Shown: one piece after another, positions 1 to 13,900 of the stretch | Layout of the letters: every line of letters starts with the position of its first letter | Numbering within the stretch: position 1 is the stretch's first letter | From: Toxotes chatareus | Lineage: Eukaryota; Chordata; Actinopteri; Toxotidae | NCBI GenBank assembly: GCA_016801885.1 | Contig: CM028902.1 | Coordinates: forward strand, 20,861,580-20,925,579 | DNA: 64,000 nucleotides | Direction of reading: 5' to 3' | Notes under the pieces: model-generated | Seen by the model: the letters and a program-made list of their open reading frames with translations, nothing else | Database searches by the model: none | Told to the model about the DNA's origin: nothing | Program-made: the position numbers and the translations under genes

Positions 1-2
1 TT

Positions 3-218
3 CAGGCGTTTGGCAAGAGGTTTCAAGATGTGAAAAGTAAACAAAAGGCACTGAACATATTTGCTACGTTGTTTAATGTGGAACCAGCTGGTGCTCCTGA
101 CAGCCTGCAACATGAAATCGTTAAGCTGCTCCCTCTGCTCCAAGTGCTAGAAACTCTACATCTTCAGGATTTTACCATTCTGAGGAGACATGCCCCAGAC
201 AGCTTTAAAAATGTAAAA
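3..218 (+). mobile_element. hAT-like transposase-derived coding fragment (left edge, partial)
   Basis: The frame is open from the window edge and reads about 72 residues beginning QAFGKRFQDVKSKQ, then a low-complexity tail to a stop at 297-299. The pattern of a basic F-x-x-R-F start, an F-A-T-L-F-N-V block, an LQHEIVKL helix and an L-R-R-H-A segment resembles the C-terminal part of hAT-type transposases and their domesticated relatives (ZBED/GTF2IRD2-like proteins). No DDE residues or dimerisation motif can be seen because the rest lies outside the window. It is probably a decayed transposon; a real 3' exon of a domesticated gene is possible. The family match is from memory. Confidence 0.42.
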
Positions 219-403
219 AAATCAATTTTATGTATAAATCCCTTTATCACAAATCCAAAAATACACCTAATACATTTCATGGTATTCCTTCAGTCTTGAG
301 TCATGAGACGGCAACACTCGTTTTTACTGACCTGTCACAGCATCAGCAGCACATAGCCAGTGATTGACAGCTGTTCTGACTGCTGGCCTTGATGTAGGAG
401 GTG

Positions 404-435
<32 letters not shown>

Positions 436-3400
436 TGTGCGCGTGTGTGTGCGTGTGTGTGACAGACACAATGACTCACTGGCTCTGTAGCCATGAGGTA
501 ATTCTAGATCTCTTACTAATGCCAAAGGGAGTCCCTGCTTGCTTTATCGCTCTCTTTGTCTGTGTTTGTGTCTGTGCATGAACACAGACACAAGGTGTAA
601 GGCTTTGTGTGTATGTGTAGTTTTGCCTTTGCCCTGATATCCCTGCTCTGAGTGCCTTCTCCATGGTAACAAGCTGCTAAGCTGCACTGTTACTCCGTTG
701 TTGTTTTTTTTCCCTCTGCTGTGGAAAAGAAGTAACTGCCAAAGCAGAAGAAGTTTTAGCATTACCCCTAAAGGAAATGTTCATGATGTGTTGTTTTCGT
801 TTCACTCAAGGATTGAGTTTGAGGCCGTGGCTGGCTACTATGCACATTCCCAACACTTGTAGTTCACAAAATGTCCTTTGTTTAAGTACATAGCATGGTT
901 CTCCCTGTAATGATCTAACTTCTTTTACTTTCGTCCTAAAAATGTAGTAATACAGCTCTCTACAGTCTGTAGGAGGTGCAAAAATTCATCATGTGTTAGA
1001 GGGACAGCAGGGTACAGTCAGTGGGGAAACAGCTCCACTGTGCATCAGCATGTTTCTGTTTAACTTAAACATGACAGTACTTTTTTTAAAAGTTTAAAAA
1101 GTCAAGACCTGAATCAAAATGGACCAGATGGCAACTGCACCTGAGCCCAGACAGACCCAAATACACCTGAATCCAGGAAATGTGGGTAATGCCTGCCACT
1201 TGCTGATCCACTGCCTTATGTTTGTTTTAACAGTGGTCTCCTCTGTTACCTTATCTAGCTCTGAGCCAGATGGGAGAACCTCTCATTAAAAGTGGATTGA
1301 CTTCTCACTAGTGCCACTTACTCGTACATTATTCAGTAGTGTGATGCTTCTCTTTTGGAACAGTAACATTAATTAAGTTGTTCTTGTGCCAGTGATGCTC
1401 AAAAGGTTCTTACAGATATTCAGTAAACAGCCTTTATTCTAATGGCTAATTAGAGGAAAACTGAGTACCCAGCATGGCTTCTAGACCCAAGAGTCCAGTT
1501 GGGGCCTTCATTTTTTGGCTGGTCAGGTTGACCTGAGATTGATTACAAACCAACTTCTTATATTCACATATCGCAGTGGATGAATGTACATGTTTACAGC
1601 TCAGAATTAGCTGCATCATATACTTTGAGATTGAGACCAGTGAAATCACATCAAATGTCATAATTAGAGCTACCAAAGCATCTTTGGCAGGTCAAGTGAG
1701 TCATCTTTTACCAGCAAATGGAGACTTCATGTGATAAAACCTGTACTTTTTGACAGGTAACAGTGAAGAATGTATTTCTTTGCCCTTTTTATTTTGGCTT
1801 TGCTTCAGTGACTCACATCGGATTAGTATAAGCCAGACTGTAAATGGAAATGACAGCTGAATTCATTTCATATTAAAATGTGGGCTTGTGCACAACTCAG
1901 CCCAAGCGTGTTTTAGAACCACCTCGCTAAGGCGTGCTTTTTACATCTCCACCTCACTGGTAATGTCCTGTACTTCATTTCAGTTCAGTGATGCTCAGTT
2001 GGCTTGAAAAATCTAGACACCTGCCCTGCCAAAGCACATTTAAGATGTAAATAATCTGTCTCTCTCTCCCCTCCCTCCTTCCCTCCATCTACCCCTTTGT
2101 AAACCCCTGGCTGTAGGTGATGAAGTGTTTGGATCTCTGGAGATGAACTGCTGCCTGGTCCAGATGGCTCATTGTTGTATCTGCTGCCCTGCCCCTTTAA
2201 TAGCACACTTTGGGCATTGACTAGTGTCACTAGTGCTGTTTTATAGCTCACAGTGTGCATGTGTGTCACAGCGGGCTCTCTTTGTGCCCGTATTTTTTTT
2301 GTGCCGCTGAATTTCTGACTGCATTATGTTTATATTGTCTGGCCGTAATGTGAACAGATGCAGTGTAACGATGGTGAAGAGAATACAGGAGTGTACCTTC
2401 TGTCCTCTTTCTAAGCCGAACAAATCTCAAATGCGCTCTCACAGTGGTAGTTTGCCAGAATTCAGGAGTAGTTTGTGAACACCTCTTCCACGTGAACTGT
2501 AATATGTCAGGATGACATTTTCAGTGGTGTTCTTAGCAAGAGAACGAAACAGAAAGAAAATGGCTGGGTGTTACAGGGCTGAAATCAGTTACATCTGTGT
2601 TGGGGTCTATCCATATGTGATTGAATCACCCAAGATGCATTTTAGCGCTACATGTGAATAGGGCCAGCGTCTCAATCTCTCTCTCTCGCTGTGCACTAAC
2701 CTAGCTATCACTTTCTCTCCTGCTGACAAACAGATTCTGGCTCTCAGTGATATTTTGGTTTCACTTGGGCTTCTTTTCCTGGCAGGCTCAGTTTTGTGTG
2801 TTTAGAGCGGGAGCCAGAGTATATGTGCAGGAGAATGAGCCTGTGTCAGAGAAAGGAACAAATGAGAAGTGAACATTTTACATACCCGGACTGACTCTAG
2901 AAAGTAGAAAGTAAACATTTGAATCACGAGGGATCTAAGAAATACATCCCGTTGTTTTGGTCTGCAAATTGTAGTTTAGCAAATGCCTGAATTCAGCGGT
3001 AACATACAGGACACAAATTTTTGGAATTATTAGGTGTGTGGTTATCAAATGTGATACATATGCTTATTACACGGTGACAAACAGTGCCAGAGGAGGTCAA
3101 TAGAAAGATAGAATGAAAAGAAAATGCAGTGAGAAACGTATGGTGTCAACAGGGGCAGCTGGTGGTACAGCCTGCAGCTAGACAAGGCTGAAATCTGAGA
3201 CTTGAGCCGAGGGAGGGGGCAGAGAGAAAGAAACACTAGTGGGAGAAAGAGAGTGGGAGAGAGACTGTCCATCGAGGAGAAAGAAGGCAAAATATGCAGA
3301 CTCAAGTCAGGGAAAGCATGTAAGGAAGTACACACGCAGAGAGAGGAAGATGGAGACATACTAACATGATAAATTGGGGGGGGGGCAAGAAAATGTCTAA

Positions 3401-6400
3401 GAGTCAAGTTAAAGTCTGTGTGAAAGAGAAATGATGTGTTGCGGAGAAGAAGGGGTTATATGTGGGTAGGCAGCCGCCAAGAGAGAAAGAGGAAGGGTGT
3501 GAGTGAGCATGCTCTGTTGGGGCTGACATTGGATGCCGGCTTAGCTTCTCTGTCTTGCACAAACACACCCAGCAGCAGTGGCACCTAGCACACTCCAGGG
3601 ACAGAGAGAATATGGCTTGAATAAAAGAGTGCAGAGGAGAAAAAGTCTGGGGGAGCGAGACGTCTGGGACTTTCCCTTCTTTCCTTCTCTTGCGAGCTAC
3701 AGCTTTCTTACAGCAGGAAACCAAGAGAGCAGGCCTTTGTTTTCTAATCAGTAAAGGATTATTTTTCTAGCAACTCTTCTACGCAACACAAGATTTGTCT
3801 TTCATAGAAACCAGCCCTTCTTTTGTCGCGGGAATTGTGCTTTTTTTTTTTGCTGCAAACCTGCAATTTTGGGAAATGGTTCTGGAAGAGGATATACCTG
3901 TTAAAGGCTGCACTGGTGCGGTGCCAAACTCTACACTCCTTGAAGATTTGGCAGCCAGAGAGACAAAGGTGGAACTTGTAAACGGATAATTAGCGAGCTG
4001 TGGAGAGAAGTGACTTGGCTAAAATGTCTTGTGCTGCCTTTAGTTCCTAGTGGCTGGGAGCAGCCAGGGAGTGGCTAGTTGACCACACACTAAGAGACTG
4101 CTTACAGACTAATTTTGCATGGCTTTCAGTGTAAGAGAAAGCAAATTAGTGAGCTTCTCTGTTTCTCTGTGCTGCCGTATAAGCACCTAGCAACCTTGCT
4201 CGGTGCTCCTTTTTAGTTTGGGATTCAGTTTGGTCCTGATAGGCAGGTTTGATGGATGCTTGCTTCACCCACTGGATGTCAGCGGCTGTTTTGCTTGCTG
4301 ATGCAGTGACTGAGGGACTTTGGAATTTGGTGTTTTGTCATTTTTGGGATTCCACTGACACCCTGTTCTCCTTCACTCGTCCCATCCCATTGTGGGCATC
4401 TATTTTATCGGCTATCGAGCATCTCCATCTGCCCCTGTCTGGACACAGCCCTCATTCTTTCGTTACAGCTTTCCCCAGACCCTCGTGTGCTTACCCCTCC
4501 TAAATGGGGGGACCAAGAGGAAGAAATATGATCCTCTGTTTTGTGGTGTGTTTGGGGCAGCAGCAACAGTGTGTGGTTTCCATGGAAAAGGCCAGAGAAA
4601 TATGACACTGAGGGGCTGCATGAATTCTCTACCCCTATGTCTCTGGTCCAAGTGAATTTGAAGCCAGCTAGCGTAGCACTACAAGCTCCGCCCTGGAACT
4701 CCTTGTTCAGACTCTTCTCATGTGTAGCCACAAGGAGCGTGCACAGGACTAAAGGTGAAGGAGCTTAAAGAGATAATGCACATGATGGTGTACTTGCTTG
4801 TGGAAACATTTACACCTTTTCTCCTCATCAGCTAAATGTGTCCTTCTAGCTGCAGCCAAGGTGTTGTAAAATGTCATAAATTCCTGTGCTCAGTCCAGCT
4901 GTAGCCTTGATTGTGGCAGGCTGATGAATTGATATTTTTTTTTATTATTATTTTTTCCAGGGAGTTTGTTTACCAGAAAGTGTACTTACTGTATGTTGCT
5001 ACAGAATGTATGTTGAATAGTTTGTGTGTGGGAGATTACAAAGGAGGCTTTAAACAAGCGTTGCCTGTTTGCATTGTGAATTATGTCTGGTGTGTATGAA
5101 CACTGTACAAAGTGTGTGTGACTGAGAAAAAGAGTGGGCCATGACTTGAGAACAAAGAATGGCATGCTTGTATTGAAGCCCAGCTTGTTTTCTGCCTCCC
5201 CCTCGACTTGTGCTCTCTTCATCTGTCTCTTGTCTCTGCCTCCTCTCTTCTTCCATATCCTCTCTTCTGTATCCTTGTCTTTTGTGTTTGCTGCCCTTCC
5301 TTCCTTGCTATTTGTTTCTTTCCCTTTGTGTCTTTTTGTCCTCAATTTTTCTCAAGTCGAGTACACTACTACAGACTGTTTGTACTGCTGAAGTCACCTG
5401 TCTGCGCAGTCTTTTTGTAGTGAGTGAACGTATGTGTTTATGTTTTGTCTAAGGCAAGCTGGTGCATGCTGCAGATTAAAGCAGATGTAGTTTCCATGCT
5501 GAAATGCCTACATACCCTCAAGTTTTTTGGGTTAGTGTTTTTAGAAACTGAAGTGAGAGCTTTCCATTACTCTTTGGAGATCTGTCCCTGCTGTGAAAGA
5601 CAAAAACACAAATAATTAACACACAGATATAAATCAGACTCCCTATTCTGATATCTTGGATATTTTTCAAATATCGGTTCTTTGTTAGTTTTTGATAAAT
5701 AAAATTGTAGATGCATCAAAACAAATTTACATGCACTCAATAATCCAATCGGGGCAACAGTCAGAACAAGGCAGTTATGATGTTTGTGTGAGTTTGCAAA
5801 AACATGATTCAAAAGTCCTTGTAAGACCAGAGTTAATGTGTTCAGATTCTGTGAAAGTTTTGTTCACAGTCACAGCCCTGCATTTTCATTGTACATTATC
5901 ATAAATGTGTTGCCTAGAGAGGGTTGATGAGACAATAAAAGAGTTAGAGTAAAGTAAAAATCTTCGGCATGTATTGGCAAGGAGTCTCCTTGCTGTGATT
6001 GTGTGTCTCACAGTGCAGGGGAAAATCCAGTAAAGTTGGATTTACCATCTACATTGTAAAGATACGTTTTAAGTTCTCTACATATCCTACTATGATGCTT
6101 AGTCTGTGAGTTTAGTGGCATTTACATCATTGTAATGTTAATATGTCAATCACTTGATTTGAATGATTTGTTGCTCTACATCTTGAATCTTACCTGAGGG
6201 GAATGTCACAGTGCTGCTTAAATCAATATTATGCTATTCATTTAGTTTTTCCAACAACAAATTGACTTAGGAAGACATGCAGGTTCAGACTGTTTAGACA
6301 ATATACTTTGCCTGCTGGGTTTACCTGCTCTGTTATGTTTTTAAACTGTTTTCAACAGTGCTGCAAGCGAACAGAGGAAACTAGCGGTCTCCCTTTGTTG

Positions 6401-7906
6401 ATGGTTTACACATGTCGACATGTTGTACTGGATTAATTAGTTTTCATATCCAAAACTTGTAACAGTGATCTCGTACCTCTGACTATGATGAACACTAAGC
6501 TTCATCCAGAATTTTAATTTATCACAACTGTGTTTATCACTTCAGAAGTGATCTCTACATCCTAAGACAGGTATTTCAAGGTTATGTTGCAGTTGTTTAA
6601 GTAGGGTACGTGTTGTTTTGTCACTTTTTAAAATAAAAACTGTTTGTTTCAGTAGTTCAACTGTTGGTCTTCAGCTAGCTATAAGAGGAAGCTAGCTTGG
6701 TGTTCTCAGTGCGGACAGTATTGTAGAATTGAAGAGATTAGCTGCTAGCATCTACATTTTAGCATCCAACTGCTGCAGGTTCAGATGTTTTCAGTCAATC
6801 ATATTAGCTGAATGCTAACTTGATCTGAGTGGACAGCGTGATTGTTGGTTTGTACAGAGATGATTATTCTGTGCCTTAGTGCTCGATTGGCTTCCTTTGC
6901 TGTGCTTAAGCTGTTAGCTTCTGGGGGACGCTGCTTCCAATACTCTTAAGCACTCTGACTAGAAACCCAACAGAATTTAATGCACCAGTGTCGTGTAAAT
7001 TACTACTTGTGGCTGCAGAGGCCGCTCCTGCTGCTGCTCAGCCAAAGTTGCGTAGTGTTTCTTTAACAGCTTGCAGCAGCTGCAAAAGTGGAGAGAGTGC
7101 AAATGAAGTAAAACACAGCAAATTAACACTGCTATTTTAAGGTGTAGCATAGCTGACAGATATGCAATATATTAAGGTCAGACACATTTTTGGCTGATGG
7201 CAATTATGTGGTAAAGCGGACATTCTGTATGTGCACATCTGAGCAAAATATATTAATAAATCCACAACGTCTTTGATGACTTCATACAGACGGACAGTCC
7301 CATAAAAGCTTATCAGACTGTGTTGGTGAACAGAGTTCAGTCAGCTAAAAGTCACTTATGGAAAGGTTTTACATCAGCATATTCTGATCCTGACTCCAGT
7401 ATTTAGGAGCCACAGACTCCAACACATGGGTGGAGCTTTATCTACTTTATGAAATATGAATTAGCAGTGCTGGGAAAATGGTGTGGAGCCAACAGACAGT
7501 ACAGTAGGAATCAATGATTGTAAAAGTCTCATGCCAATGTCCATTGAATTAGCAGCACAGTAAGTGGCTTAAATGCCTTCAACAAAGATTGTTTAGTCTA
7601 TGGAAGTGTACAAGAAAGTGCCCTTCCTGGTCTCTCATAGCCTGTTAGCACGGTGGAGATGGCTGCCATAAAAAAAATTTCGACTGTGTCATCTTGAAAA
7701 TCGGATCTGCTTCATATGTGAACTGACAGAAACAACAGAACCAGGCCACTCACTGTAGTGAGGGAAGATGTATGTGTACGACAGAGTACTGCATATTTGG
7801 TTTCCTTTCTGTTAATTCATGGTTATTATGGGATTCCCAGACAGTACTTTGTAGCTTTGTTTCTCAAAGTCATGTTTGCTTACCTTCCCTTTTTTCCACT
7901 TTTCAG
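219..7906. other. Siah1 5' flank or first intron, no exon recognised
   Basis: Ordinary AT-rich noncoding fish DNA. It holds a G-T-G-C microsatellite at about 400-462, a CT-rich run near 2058-2085, and a purine-rich stretch at about 3170-3300. Open frames of 60-120 codons here are low-complexity or lack family resemblance and splice context. No CpG-rich promoter is evident, so the siah1 transcription start may lie left of the window or in an untranslated exon that cannot be recognised by eye. Confidence 0.5.
400..462. repeat. GTGC/GT microsatellite
   Basis: A run of GTGC tetranucleotides passes into GT dinucleotides. It creates the spurious Arg/Thr/His-rich minus-strand frames in this area. 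Confidence 0.9.
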
Positions 7907-7963
7907 AGGTCCCCACATTTCAAGAGAAGACGAAAGCCTTATTGGGAAATCTTATGGACGAAG
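7907..7963 (+). CDS. siah1: siah1 exon with alternative in-frame start (MDEE)
   Basis: A strong acceptor (pyrimidine-rich tract ending TTTTCAG) precedes 57 bases that end at a strong donor, GAAG|GTGAGT. An ATG at 7954 reads Met-Asp-Glu-(Glu). The last G joins AA at the start of the next exon to make GAA, directly before the canonical ATG, so the frame is kept. A human SIAH1 isoform also has an N-terminal extension ending in Glu just before the MSRQ start, which supports the same splice phase. Bases before 7954 are 5' UTR or, if an upstream exon stays open, more coding sequence. Which Met is used cannot be decided from sequence. Confidence 0.68.
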
Positions 7964-10900
7964 GTGAGTATTTATGTTTCTAATCTATTATATTTTTTTC
8001 CCTTCCTCTTTACCTGTCTCCCTGTCCATCTTTAGCTGTGTACTTTCATCACGACTACCTTCTCAGTAGACCTTTTCTCGTGTCTGTCCTGATCTCCTCC
8101 TTGTAGTTTTAGCTGTCCCTGTTGTTGACTTGTAGTTGACTTGTTTGTAGATGAGCTCACAGTTTCCTTCACTTGGGCAGCACCTAGTACCGTTTTCTCT
8201 TTTTACAACACAGTGAAGTGTGGAACACGATGTGTCTGTCAGCTAATAGCAGGCTAGTAGCCTTTCATTTTGCCTCTTGTTAAAAAGTGCATACATGTTA
8301 AACAGGAAATTGTTTACCCTCTCCCCTTTGCCTCTGTGTAGGCCTGTGTGCCTAGTCATTGTTTGTGCCTGCTCTTCTTTCTGCCATCATCCCTGCCATC
8401 ATCCTTCCCTCCACCTCCTTGCTCTCTCTCTATCTGGTGAGCTGACTCATTCTTTCTGTTTCCTAAAGCCCTCTGAGCCCATGTTTTTACTTCCTTCTCT
8501 CACACCTTTGTTCAGTGTTTTGGACATTAGTCTTCACTTATCTAAACAGATTAAGCTTTTACAGAAAACAGGAAGTATAATGTCTTGGATTCAGCATCAG
8601 AATATCAGCTCTGGTTTTTTTTAGCCCATATTTGTTTATGTTTCAAAAATTAAGTAAGCCAAGTTAGTTATTAGCAGTTCCTGTTTGCTATGTGTCTTTG
8701 GCTATGCTGTCAACAACCAAGGATACTGGAGAAAACTTGGTGATCAGGCAAGTTATATCATTATAAGGAGCTTTTTTTTCTTTGATTTCTAAGTTGATTT
8801 ATGGTCATTTATTTGTGATGAACATTATCGATAATGATGACCTGTGAAAGTCTAAATTATGTGTATCATATGTGTGTTTAGAGTTGTGGCTCAGATTTTT
8901 GACAAAAATTGCTGCTGTCAGGCAGTGAGGGTTGACCTGTGTTAATTGCCACCGTGACCTGTGCATCACTGCTTCTGCTGCTGCAACTGATGACCGTGTT
9001 GATTTGCAGGCCAGACTACAACAAGTAACTTCTTGTTGTCTTGCATGCATCTGTCCCTTTCACCTCACACAGTATCTTTGCCTCACGTCTCTCCCTTTGC
9101 ACCTCCTCTGAAAGTGTCCTATACCTCCCTTACAGTTCAGACTTCATGAATATAGCCCAACCATTTACCGGTGGAAGCCGCCCTGATGGTATGAAAAGTA
9201 GCTGAGTAGTCGATTCTTGCCTGCCCAGTTAAAGAAGAGTAGCCCAGTTGTGTGGAAAGGCACCTAGACTGGCAATTTGGCAGAGTTGGTTGTGGCTTTT
9301 TCTTGAATGTATAGTTTTGTTATAAATGCTCTCATCCCTAATGAGCTGCCAGTTGTCTGCAGTTTCCACATTGTAAGAAGTAAAATGCAGAGGCCTTGTA
9401 AACTGTAAATTCAGACTGTAAAAGCTATTTCAAAGCCTCCGGTTAACAACAAAAGAGTGCTGGGCCTTGTTTATCTGTACTTTGCCTTTGTCTTGGCAGT
9501 ATCACTTCTTAGCAGCCCATGTGCCAGCTGAACAAGTGATACTATGTTTATCCCTCCATACACTCTTTTTAGCTGGGCATGTTGCTACTTGTTGAAGCCT
9601 TACGTGCTTCCAACTAGCTATCATAGCAGGCAGACGGGCAGATTATTGTCAGAAGTAAAGTTTAAACCATTGATTATACCCAAGAAAGTGATTAATGACT
9701 TTCTTATGATGGACAAAGCCTTTTTTAAGTGTGCTATTAGCCTTTCTACCATCGCCTGTGTTGCCATGTTGGTGGCATTTGTGGTCCCCAAATTCCAAGA
9801 GCCTGTATATAGCTCGGCCAATCAGAAGCAATGCGTTAATCACATCAGTCACAACTGAGCTGTTTTTTTCAAAGATCGCTGTGCATCAGTGAAAGGCAGT
9901 CAGCAGCGATGATGCCCTGCCAGAATTTAAATCACAATTTGACTATATATCATTAGCCCTAAATAGATAGATACACCCCTCATGGTTGAATTAAAACAAT
10001 ACATTTTAATACAGTCCTCTTGGATAGGGTTTGGCAACTCTGTTCTCAGCTCTGGGACTATAAAACCCTACCCCCTTTCCTGGCCTCCTGGTTGAGGTCC
10101 AGTGTTGATCTATTTCAGAAAAGTATCTTTAGCCATACATTAGTTCTGCTCACTGAGCTGCAGTCAGTATTCTTCATGTTATATTAGCTTAGCTTCAGCC
10201 CATTAGTCATTACCATACATGATTAGCATCTAATGGTGGCTGTGTTTCACCAGAAATGAAGAAGGAATGCGTCTTTCTTTAGTCTAGATTTGCAGATTGA
10301 CACCTGGAAATTTCTCTCTGATTTCCATTGACACTTCATCGGTCATGCATATCATAAGATGGCACTGCAGTGGTGCATTTACTTGACAGTGGTACAAATC
10401 AGCCACACCCAGACCACACACACACACACAGCTGGCAGATGGCCTTCAGTCTTGTGATAAGTTGATGTGTCCTTGTCAAGGTTTATTTTAGCAAAGTTAA
10501 AATACTCAACACTGATTCTATGTATAGCAAGTATGTATAAATGACTTTCTTAACACCTCACCACACATGAGCACATTTAAATGCACGGTATGAGTCAGTT
10601 GTATTTGTTTGTTGTGTTGACAGTATCGCTATGAACTAAACAGAGGTAAAGGTTAAACTTACAAGATGTGTTAAACACTCCACATTAGGTTTTATGAATT
10701 TCTTTAAAAGGAATAATGTCTTCAGGTTTGTACAAATATTCAGTTAATTCTGATGTACTGGATAAAGTTTGGGCTTTAATAAATGAAGCAAGTTAGATAT
10801 TGAGCTTGTTAAAATTAATATTAATACAAAAATACGGTTTACCTTGGATGTATCTATACACTAACTAAAAAACTGCATTTTTAAATATATTTTGTATGAA

Positions 10901-13900
10901 TACCATGAATTTAGATATTGACAAGACACAGCAAATTACTCTGTCCTTCCAGTCACAATGAGAGCATTGTCTTCAAGCTGGATCAGCCAAGCCAGCGCCT
11001 GTCTGTTTGAAACTGTCCTGTTAGATATTTCAATGTCGCATGCTAGCCGACTGTGACCCTGGCCTCAGCCTAGCTGAATGTCCTGAGCTAATTTGGTCCC
11101 ACTGCTCTTAGTGCTGCTGCTAGCATGCTAGCCAGCTAAGAAGCTCTATTAATAGCTGCTAAGACAGTATCTCCATCACAGCAGATGTGTTTACAGGCAG
11201 GCAGGCGCAGGGACAGCTAGCTAATAGTCTGTCATTAGATCCAGTTTGTGCCTCTGCAGTTGGCATGGGTGTGCATGTGCATATGCAGAGAAGAATTACC
11301 CGAGCCACACACCAACCAGCCCCGTCTGCTTGTATTGCTGCCAGGTACCAAGCAGGATGTAAAAGGGAATGATTATGATCTAGATTAAAGCATCAAATTT
11401 GGTATTCATAATTACTGGATGACAAACCATCTGGGACTGGTCAAACGTGTCAGCAGGAAATCACTGAAAGACTTTCTTTGTGGACGCATTGGAACTAGAG
11501 GTTGACATTTCAAGCAAAAAAATACTATTTGGTATTGATTGGAAACTATTTTTTTGTTTTGTTTTGTTTTTTTAACTTGAGGTTGGTAAACAGCTTTTAA
11601 GCACATTAGCACCACCTTCTGGCAGTTGTAATGTGTTACTTACTGCCAGGTGCCGGTAAAACAAGAGAAAATAGATTTTGTAAGACGATGGTCGCATAAA
11701 CTATTCGATTTTAGTTTTATTAGCTTTATTTTTCTAAACTTTTTTTAAAACTTGACTATTGTTTGCTGTACTAATCAAACACCCCAGAACAAATGCTAAA
11801 CATATTTGTAGAGAAAAAACATTTAGGAAGAATTCAGAACACCACCTATGATGGTCCCTGTTTCCCAACAACTGTTTTCCATTTAACAACTTTAAATTGT
11901 TAAATTAGCTGCTGGGTGAGGCAAATTGAGCAGCCACGACCAGAGTTTTGGCAGCACTTTGCTGATGGTTTGTTAATTCCCCAGCTGTTGGACTGTATGT
12001 CTATATATTGCTGCGCTGTCTCACCGCCTGATTCTTCTCTCGTGTCTTCACCTCCCCCACATATTATCCTCCCTTCTCTTCACATTCTCTCCTCTCTGCT
12101 CTGGGTCTCCCTGTGCTGTGTCTGTCTGTCTGTCTGCCTGCCTGCTGGTAGGGCTATAAAAAGGACAGACTATAGCAGGTAGCAGAGTAGGTGGGCACAC
12201 AGCATGCACAGTCATCCCTCCTGAACCCCTGTACTGCCCAGAAAAGATCTGACCTGAGAAACATCCTCCTTACATTCCTGTTCTTCCCTTCCTTTTTTTG
12301 AATCTCCACCCACCATGCTGCATTTTCTTTTGGACATTTTCACTGTCCTGTTCAGGTTAAAGCAGATTATCTGTCCACACCTGCTGCTTGATTCTAAACT
12401 TTGCTTTTTCACTCTTCCTCTCCCTCTGCTCCTTCTTCCAACTGTATCATCTCCTCTTCCCTTCATCTCCAATAGCTCTCCTCCTGCCCCTCTTCCTCAA
12501 CACATACCTATTCTCCTGCCCATCATTTTTACTGGCCTCCTCTCCAGCCTCTCCTTTTCTATGCTCCACAGGCCATCCCATAACTAACCACAAACCTGTT
12601 ACCAAGGCAACTACGCAGCACGATAGGAAACAGCAGCTACACACACACACACACACACATCACATCTGAGTTCACTTTACTGTCTGGTTGTTCTTTTTTT
12701 ATATATGTGACCAAGAAAATCTGTACAGCTCTGACTTGTTTCTGGGGCAATAACAGATATGTTGTACATGGTAGGTGACAGAGAGAATGCTGACGTGTTG
12801 ACTGCTTATTCCTCATATACTTTTTTTTTTTTTTTTAAGAGCAAAGATACTGTAAGGTTTCTGTCTGCTTGTTGTTGGCAACCACAGAGAGATGATATAT
12901 CCCCCCTAAGAAATCCAAATTAAATCCAATGTCTGTACCACCAAGGACACAAATGCACTGTGGTGACAGACATTATGTAGCCTACAGCAGTTACACAAAA
13001 CTGGGAAGTGTAGTAGGATGACTAGTTTACATAGTTTGAGACAAGTGAGTAACCACACTGATTTCTTCTGTATGGGAGTAAAGCTGTTTGGTGTTCCGTG
13101 ATAATTGATTTTACATGTATGTAAACACATATATTGTAGCTGGGATACAATATCGCAGGATACTTGATTCTGAAATGTTTGTTAGTGTTGATGCAACCTG
13201 CCGTATATGGCAGACATACTGTGCTGTACAGTGGATTGTGACTCTATTTGACATTCAAAGCTGTGACAGCTATAAAGTGTGGCGGGTATCACAGATGAGA
13301 TGAGAATGGAGGAGCTCAGCATGTACCCTCATGTCATCATGTAAGCTGAAATGTGCTACTGGTGAAAGCATGTGAGGAGGATGGAAATTACATTTCCCAC
13401 AGCACGGCATTGAGGCAAATTTAGGGGCTGTCACAGCCTGAAACGCCGCTCTCTCTCTCACCTGATGACGATGAAAGCTTGCTCATGTGGTAGTCTCATA
13501 GACTTGAAGCTGCTTTGGTTTGTAAATGTGTGACAAAATAGTTTTTGACTCTAGAAATATTGCTTACAACTTGAATGAACATTTTTGTTGAACAAGTCAT
13601 GTTTCTGTCCACCTGATGACTGTAAGTCCAGGTTTCACTCTCTCTTAGCTCTCTAGCAGCTACATGCTCCACTTTTCTCACCATTTAGTCTCTGACTGTG
13701 TCTGTCTGCTGTTTGGTGTTAAACAGGTAGTGTCCAGTGGGTTTTTATAGCTTCTTTTTTTTCTCTCAGAAAACAAAATGACATTAAGAGATTAATGAGT
13801 GTGAATTAAGAGTAAATTTACAGACTGGGCTGGTAAACAATAATCTGATCAATGTAAGTCATTATAAAGCTTTGTAAAGCCGAGGGGAGCTGCAGATGTT

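Noticed and set aside
3045..3724. Minus-strand frames of 120 and 106 codons
   Set aside because: Low-complexity Ser/Leu/Pro translations of a purine-rich tract; no splice or homology support.
9544..9858. 104-codon plus frame with a hydrophobic segment
   Set aside because: No recognisable family, no Kozak or splice context; chance frame in siah1 intron is likelier.
12150..12185. TATAAAAAGG motif as an internal siah1 promoter
   Set aside because: Single TATA-like match in AT-rich intron without supporting elements or a following exon.
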